Source: Micromonospora solifontis (GTDB lineage: Bacteria > Actinomycetota > Actinomycetes > Mycobacteriales > Micromonosporaceae). From it: a stretch of 64,000 nucleotides of DNA. How positions within the stretch are numbered: the first letter of the stretch is position 1; each line of letters opens with the position of its first letter. The notes beneath the pieces are model-generated. The model was not told the origin of the DNA and did no database searches. It saw only the letters and a list, made by a program, of their open reading frames with translations. A program made the position numbers and the translations under genes. Location of the stretch: positions 25,706 to 89,705 of the forward strand of contig NZ_RJLN01000014.1 in assembly GCF_003725545.1 (NCBI RefSeq). Direction: 5' to 3'. Below, in pieces: positions 60,295-64,000 of the stretch.

Positions 60295-60370
60295 GAAGGG
60301 GCCAGCGGTTTTCCGCCGGCCCCTTCGGACGTTGGTCGGGAGGGACGTCCGCACAACGCCTCCGGCGTTG
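60295..60370 (-). promoter_or_regulatory. cluster of three perfect hairpins upstream of GNAT gene
   Basis: H1: GAAGGGGCC (60295-60303) with GGCCCCTTC (60318-60326), containing an inner GCGG-TTTT-CCGC stem. H2: CGGACGT (60326-60332) with ACGTCCG (60345-60351). H3: CAACGCC (60354-60360) with GGCGTTG (60364-60370). All are perfect. On the minus strand they precede the GNAT ATG by 27 nt. Not a riboswitch class I recognise. The rest of 60371-60550 holds nothing I can identify. Confidence 0.6.
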
Positions 60371-60550
60371 GGTCGCAAGAACTTGAAAAGTCTCCGGCGG
60401 ATGCCCTCCCGCACGGAGCATCTTGCGCCGTCCGGTTCCTGCCGTCAAGTCCTTGTCGGCGGGTTTCCCGTACTCACAGCAAATCGCCAGTTACCCACCG
60501 GATCTTTCCGATCCCCCGCCCGGGCGATCCGCCCTCCCCCGCCCGGTCGA

Positions 60551-60610
60551 GTTGATCAAGGGGTTTGCGTCGGAATCGGCCCTTCCGGTGACGCAAACCC
60601 CTTGATCAAC
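60551..60610. terminator. 21-bp perfect hairpin after thrC
   Basis: GTTGATCAAGGGGTTTGCGT(C) at 60551-60571 pairs perfectly with 60590-60610; the 18-nt loop has a further GGAA/TTCC pairing. It lies 26 nt beyond the threonine synthase stop (minus strand). Confidence 0.75.
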
Positions 60611-60636
60611 GACCTGGGGCGGGGGGCGGGGTGGGG

Positions 60637-61926
60637 TCAGGAGAGGAGGCCGGCGTCGCGGGCGGCGCGGAGGGTCGGCTTGATGCGGTGGGTGGGGCCG
60701 ACCTGGGGGGCCACCGCGTCGAGGGTCTTGAGGCCCTCGCCGGTGTTGAAGACGACGGTCTCCGCCGCCGGGTCGAGCCGGCCGGATTCGACGAGCTTGC
60801 GCAGCACCGCGACCGTGACGCCGCCGGCGGTCTCGGCGAAGACCCCGGTGGTCCGGGCGAGCAGCCTGATCCCGGCGCGGATCTCGTCGTCGTCGGCCTG
60901 GTCCATCCAGCCACCGGTCCGGCGCACCGCCTCCAGCGCGTAGAGGCCGGCCGCGGGGTCGCCGATGTTCAGCGACTTGGCGATGCCGGTCGGCTTGACC
61001 GGGGTGATGGCGTCGGTGCCGGCGTGCAGCGCGGTGGCGATCGGGTTGCAGCCGGCGGACTGCGCGCCGAACACCTTCCAGCCGCCGGCCGGCGCCTCGA
61101 CCAGGCCGATCTCGACCAGCTCGGAGAACGCCTTGTCGATCTTCGTGAGCAGCTCGCCACTGGCCATCGGGATGACGACCTGGGCGGGGATCCGCCAGCC
61201 GAGCTGCTCCGCCACCTCGTAGCCGAGGGTCTTGGAGCCCTCCGCGTAGTAGGGCCGGACGTTGACGTTGACGAAGGCGGTGTCCTCGAACTCGTCGGTC
61301 TCCACCAGCTCGCCGCAGAGCCGGTTCACGTCGTCGTACGAGCCGTCGATGGCCACCAGGTCACCGCCGTAGACGGCGGTGGTGACCACCTTGCCCTGCT
61401 CCAGGTCGCTGGGGATGAAGACCACCGAGGGCACCCCGGCGCGGGCTGCGTGGGCGGCCACCGAGTTGGCCAGGTTGCCGGTGGAGGCGCAGGCGTACCG
61501 GGTGAAGCCGAGCGCGCGGGCCGCGGTCAGCGCCACCGAGACCACCCGGTCCTTGAACGAGTGCGTCGGGTTGCCGCTGTCGTCCTTGACCCAGAGCGGC
61601 GCGGTGAAGCCCAGCTCGGCGCCGAGGCGCGGAGCCGCGACCAGCGGGGTCAGCCCCGGGTCGAGGGTCACCCGGGTGGCCGGGTCCTGGCCGGCGGGGA
61701 GCAGCGCGGCGTACCGCCAGAGGTTCTTCGGGCCGGCCTCGATCTGCTCCCGGGTGACGGTGGCCAGGGCGGCGGCGTCGTAGTCGACCTCCAGCGGGCC
61801 GAAACACTCGTAGCAGGCGTGCTGCGCGGCGAGCGGGTAGCGCGCGGAGCAGGCGCGACAGATCAGGGCGCGGGCCGGGCTGAGGGTGGTGTCGATGCCG
61901 GACGTGGCGGGAAGCGTCGACGTCAT
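60637..61926 (-). CDS. thrC: threonine synthase (zinc-ribbon N-terminus)
   Basis: 429-aa fold-type II PLP enzyme converting O-phosphohomoserine to threonine. The N-terminus has a four-Cys ribbon (LICRACSARY and HACYECFG), PLP Lys in NPTHSFKDRVVSVAL near residue 130, then ACASTGNLANSVAAHA and QSAGCNPIATAL. A SAM-I riboswitch lies directly upstream, which is unusual for this gene and suggests a methionine link; a homocysteine-forming role of this threonine synthase-like enzyme is conceivable but unproved. ATG 61926 has GAGAGGA upstream. Confidence 0.85.
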   Translation of the reverse strand: MTSTLPATSGIDTTLSPARALICRACSARYPLAAQHACYECFGPLEVDYDAAALATVTREQIEAGPKNLWRYAALLPAGQDPATRVTLDPGLTPLVAAPRLGAELGFTAPLWVKDDSGNPTHSFKDRVVSVALTAARALGFTRYACASTGNLANSVAAHAARAGVPSVVFIPSDLEQGKVVTTAVYGGDLVAIDGSYDDVNRLCGELVETDEFEDTAFVNVNVRPYYAEGSKTLGYEVAEQLGWRIPAQVVIPMASGELLTKIDKAFSELVEIGLVEAPAGGWKVFGAQSAGCNPIATALHAGTDAITPVKPTGIAKSLNIGDPAAGLYALEAVRRTGGWMDQADDDEIRAGIRLLARTTGVFAETAGGVTVAVLRKLVESGRLDPAAETVVFNTGEGLKTLDAVAPQVGPTHRIKPTLRAARDAGLLS

Positions 61927-61939
61927 GTCGAGGAGTCCT

Positions 61940-62068
61940 CTCATCTTTCCCCGCATCGCCTCGTGCGGCGGGGACGGAATTGGCACCTGCCCGCCGTCGC
62001 TCGTCGTCGAGCGCGCGGGTGGTTGCCGGGGCGTCATCGGGCCGTATCCCTCAGCCCCTCTGGATGAG
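61940..62068 (-). ncRNA. SAM-I riboswitch (S-box)
   Basis: Minus-strand S-box blocks in order: CTCATCCAGAGGGGCTGAGG, GGCCCGATGACGCCCCGGCAACC split between two conserved runs, GGTGCCAATTCC, and AAAGATGAG. P1 pairs CTCATC (62068-62063) with GATGAG (61945-61940). The ribosome-binding site (AGAGGA) directly follows P1, so ligand binding could hide it. Candidate -10 TAGACT lies upstream near 62090. Controls thrC. Confidence 0.93.
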
Positions 62069-62201
62069 GTATGCAGTTGTGCCGCCGAGTCTATGCGCAG
62101 TCCGCGCGCCCACCCCCTCGGGTTCCCACGCTGTGAGCCGCCGCCCCGCCCCCTCCCGCCCTGCCGCCCTGCCGCCCTGCCGCCCTGCCCCAAGATCCGC
62201 C

Positions 62202-62259
62202 CTGATTCACGGAAAGAGTGGCTTCCGAAGCTCCGGAGGCCACTCTTTCCGTGAATCAG
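62202..62259. repeat. GGAAAGAGTGGCC hairpin, copy 3
   Basis: Arms 62202-62222 and 62239-62259 pair perfectly over 21 bp, with partial pairing of the loop; CAAGATCCGC precedes it. Lies 62 nt beyond the EamA gene stop (minus strand). The stretch 62265-62320 between is G-rich low complexity. Likely terminator of the transporter gene. Confidence 0.85.
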
Positions 62260-62320
62260 CGCGCATCTGGCGCGGGTGGAGGGCGGGTGGGGGCGGGGGC
62301 GGGTGGGGGCGGGGGCGGGG

Positions 62321-63286
62321 TTAGCGGGCGATGACGGCGACGGGGTCCACGACGGCGGGGCGGTCGATCACGGCGGTCGCGGGCCGGGCGGCGGACGGCT
62401 TGCGGGTGCGGGTGGCGAGGTTGGCGGCGACCAGGGCGGCGATGGTCAGCGCGGCGCCGGCCAGCTCCACCGCGCCGGGCCGGTAGCCGCGCAGGGTCTG
62501 CACCAGGAACGTGGTCACCGGGACCAGGTTCATGAAGAGCGCGGCGTCCGCCGCACCGAGCCGGCGTACCCCGGTGTTCCAGGCCAGGACCGCGAGGACC
62601 GCGGCGACCAGCACGGCGTACGCCAGCTGCGGGGCGACCGCGACGAGGTCGGCGGCGGCCGGCGCGTGCTGGAGTCCGGCGACGTCGGCGACGGCGCTCG
62701 CGGCGAGCATGGCGAGCGTGCCGGCGACGGCGGTCAGCGTGGTGTAGCGCAGCGGGGAGTACTCGGGGAAGCGGCCGGCCCCGTGCGTGTAGACTGCCCA
62801 GCTGACCACCGCGCCGATCATGAGCAGCCCGCCGGGGCCGAACTGGCCCAGCCCGTCGAGCCGGCCCCGGGTGATCACCAGGCCGACGCCGACCAGGGCG
62901 ACCAGCGACAGGCCGAGCAGCGCCGGCTGGGGGCGTACGCCGTCGCGCGCCCAGCGGACGAGCTGGGTGACCAGCGGGGTGGTGGCCGCGAAGAGGGCGA
63001 TCTGCTGCGGCGCGGCGTGCCCGAGGGCGAGGTTGGTGAGCACGTTGAAGCCGGCGAAGCCGACCACGCCGAGCAGCACCAGCTCGGTACGGCGCCGGCC
63101 GGCGCGGAGGGCGGCCAGCCCTTCCCGGGCGAGCAGCAGGGCGAGCAGCACGGCGGCGGCGAGCACGTACCGGGCGGTGGTCAGGTTGAGCGCGTCCACC
63201 CGGGTGAGCGCGCTGGCCAGGACGGGGAACATGACGCCCCAGCTCAGCACGGCGAAGAGCGGGAAGGCGGCGTGACGAGAGCGCAT
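62321..63286 (-). CDS. EamA/DMT-family transporter
   Basis: 321-aa transporter with ten predicted helices in two EamA repeats (first FAVLSWGVMFPVLASAL..., second GAVVSWAVYTHGAGRFPEYSPL...), drug/metabolite exporter superfamily; substrate unknown. A hydrophilic Ala/Arg tail follows. ATG 63286 has GGAG at 8 nt. GATACT (63309-63304) is a candidate -10 and lies inside operator 1 of the divergent ArsR regulator, so ArsR should repress it. Confidence 0.85.
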   Translation of the reverse strand: MRSRHAAFPLFAVLSWGVMFPVLASALTRVDALNLTTARYVLAAAVLLALLLAREGLAALRAGRRRTELVLLGVVGFAGFNVLTNLALGHAAPQQIALFAATTPLVTQLVRWARDGVRPQPALLGLSLVALVGVGLVITRGRLDGLGQFGPGGLLMIGAVVSWAVYTHGAGRFPEYSPLRYTTLTAVAGTLAMLAASAVADVAGLQHAPAAADLVAVAPQLAYAVLVAAVLAVLAWNTGVRRLGAADAALFMNLVPVTTFLVQTLRGYRPGAVELAGAALTIAALVAANLATRTRKPSAARPATAVIDRPAVVDPVAVIAR

Positions 63287-63298
63287 CACAGCTCCAAT

Positions 63299-63316
63299 GT
63301 TCGAGTATCGTCGAAC
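63299..63316. promoter_or_regulatory. ArsR operator 1 (over EamA promoter)
   Basis: GTTCGAGTATCGTCGAAC, arms GTTCGA/TCGAAC. Contains the -10-like GATACT of the EamA gene on the minus strand. Forms a pair with operator 2, 42 bp away. Confidence 0.8.
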
Positions 63317-63340
63317 CAACGAACCCGACCATAGGAGGTT

Positions 63341-63358
63341 GTTCGACGAATGTCGAAC
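63341..63358. promoter_or_regulatory. ArsR operator 2 (over regulator promoter)
   Basis: GTTCGACGAATGTCGAAC, arms GTTCGAC/GTCGAAC with a 4-nt spacer. Lies 6 nt upstream of the regulator -10 TACCCT (63365-63370). 42 bp from operator 1, about four helical turns. Confidence 0.82.
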
Positions 63359-63376
63359 ATGGGTTACCCTGGTCAC

Positions 63377-63682
63377 ATGGAGCTGCACGAACCCGAGCTG
63401 CGGGACGTACCGGTCACCGCCGTGCTGGCGGCGCTGGCCGACGACGTACGGCTGCAGATCGTCCGGGCCCTCGCCGAGGGCGGGGAGTACGCCTGCGGCA
63501 CCTTCGAGTTCGGGGTCTCCAAGGCGACCCGCAGCCACCACCTCAAGGTGCTGCGCGAGGCCGGCCTGACCCGCACCCGGGTCGCCGGCACCAGCCGGTA
63601 CGTGCGGCTGCGCCGGGACGAGGTGGACCGGCTCTACCCGGGGCTGCTCGACGCGGTCCTCACCGCGCGCACCCCGTCCTGA
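63377..63682 (+). CDS. ArsR-family regulator
   Basis: 101-aa winged-helix repressor: [19 protein letters not shown], then VSKATRSHHLKVLREAGLTRTRVAG (recognition helix) and RYVRLRRDEVDRLYPGLL. The metal-binding Cys pair of ArsR/SmtB is absent (one Cys, in ACGTF), so it probably senses something else. ATG 63377 is chosen since TACCCT (63365-63370) is 6 nt upstream; ATG 63350 lies inside operator 2. Two matching palindromes flank the divergent promoters. Confidence 0.88.
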   Translation: MELHEPELRDVPVTAVLAALADDVRLQIVRALAEGGEYACGTFEFGVSKATRSHHLKVLREAGLTRTRVAGTSRYVRLRRDEVDRLYPGLLDAVLTARTPS

Positions 63683-63789
63683 GGCCGGTCCGCCGACGGG
63701 GCGGCCACGGGCGGCCGAGCGGCCGATGATCCGGGTGGCGCGGGCTCAGTACGGTGCGGGCACCTTCCCCCAGAGAGGACCGCCCGCCC

Positions 63790-64000
63790 ATGCGCCGGAC
63801 CCTGCCGAGCCTCGCGACCCTCGCCCTGCTCGGTTTCCTGACCGCCTGCGGAGGTGACTCCGGCGCGGTCTCCTCGGCGACCAGCACGGTCACCTCGTCC
63901 GCCGAGGCCCCGACCGCTCCGGCCGCCTCGACGCCCGCCGCGATCGCCCCCAGCGCCACCCCGAAGACCGCGCCCACGACCAGGCCGGTCGTCGCGCCCA
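63790..64000 (+). CDS. lipoprotein, N-terminal part (runs off window)
   Basis: ATG 63790 starts a signal peptide MRRTLPSLATLALLGFLTAC with lipobox LTAC, then GGDSGAVSSATSTVTSSAE, a Ser/Thr/Ala/Pro-rich linker typical of actinobacterial lipoproteins. No stop before the end, and the functional domain is beyond the window, so the family is unknown. GAGAGGA lies ~13 nt before the ATG. Confidence 0.7.
   Translation, partial: MRRTLPSLATLALLGFLTACGGDSGAVSSATSTVTSSAEAPTAPAASTPAAIAPSATPKTAPTTRPVVAP

Noticed and set aside
60423..60605. 60-codon plus-strand frame in the intergenic region after the GNAT gene
   Set aside because: No ribosome-binding site, Pro/Ser-rich, and it runs into the thrC terminator hairpin.

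Overview
The window is high-GC, gene-dense actinobacterial chromosome with no sign of phage, plasmid or insertion sequence. Mycothiol synthase (MshD), an orphan GlnR-type regulator, an LmeA-like lipid-binding protein, an ECF41 sigma factor, a SAM-IV riboswitch and a Cys-rich leader peptide all point to Actinomycetia. Overall style (extreme GC, many leaderless starts, dispersed hairpin repeats) fits the Micromonosporaceae, probably Micromonospora or a relative; that placement is inference. Two blocks recall M. tuberculosis gene order from memory: HTH regulator/HbhA-like/DUF2516 (Rv0474-Rv0476), and PabC/nitrobindin/SseC/rhodanese/LmeA/GlnR/MshD/pst (about Rv0812-Rv0820).

Layout. 1-3.1 kb: leftward operon regulator > HbhA-like > DUF2516 > hydrolase > AlaX. 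3.1-8.6 kb: hydrolase, asparaginase II, a BKACE enzyme, a Fur-family/YgfZ pair and divergent PabC. 8.6-17 kb: nitrobindin, DsrE, SCP2 and glycogen debranching enzyme, then a leftward sulfur operon (Cys-rich leader peptide > rhodanese > SseC) and LmeA-like protein. 17-24.4 kb: GlnR, polysaccharide deacetylase, MshD and the pstSCAB phosphate transporter behind an 11-bp-periodic PHO box. 24.4-28.7 kb: epoxide hydrolase with divergent WYL regulator, Nudix, oxidoreductase. 28.7-32.8 kb: second phosphate cluster (PiT, PhoU-like DUF47, PPK2) with its own PHO box embedded in the end of ppk2, then an ECF41 sigma factor with a matching promoter. 33-45 kb: DinG helicase, AI-2E-family exporter, GroES-like protein, PrsW protease, SAM-IV riboswitch with class V aminotransferase, FUSC protein, HD protein, GlcD-type oxidase. 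45-54.4 kb: GlpD, a polytopic membrane subtilase, GNAT, GroEL with two CIRCE operators, CspA. 54.6-64 kb: GNATs, PaaN, a membrane protein with a split hydrolase fold, threonine synthase behind a SAM-I riboswitch, an EamA transporter with divergent ArsR regulator, and the start of a lipoprotein.

Regulation is the most informative layer. Visible cis elements: two PHO boxes, two SAM riboswitches of different classes, a cysteine leader peptide, two CIRCEs, an ECF41 promoter, two palindromic local-regulator operators and a GCTAGC array. Many genes show a TANNNT hexamer 6-8 nt before the start codon, implying leaderless mRNAs; I used this to choose several starts. Three families of short dispersed repeats (a 45-bp intercistronic element starting on stop codons, a GGAAAGAGTGGCC hairpin, and a GGGGCCCC double hairpin) occupy gene boundaries.
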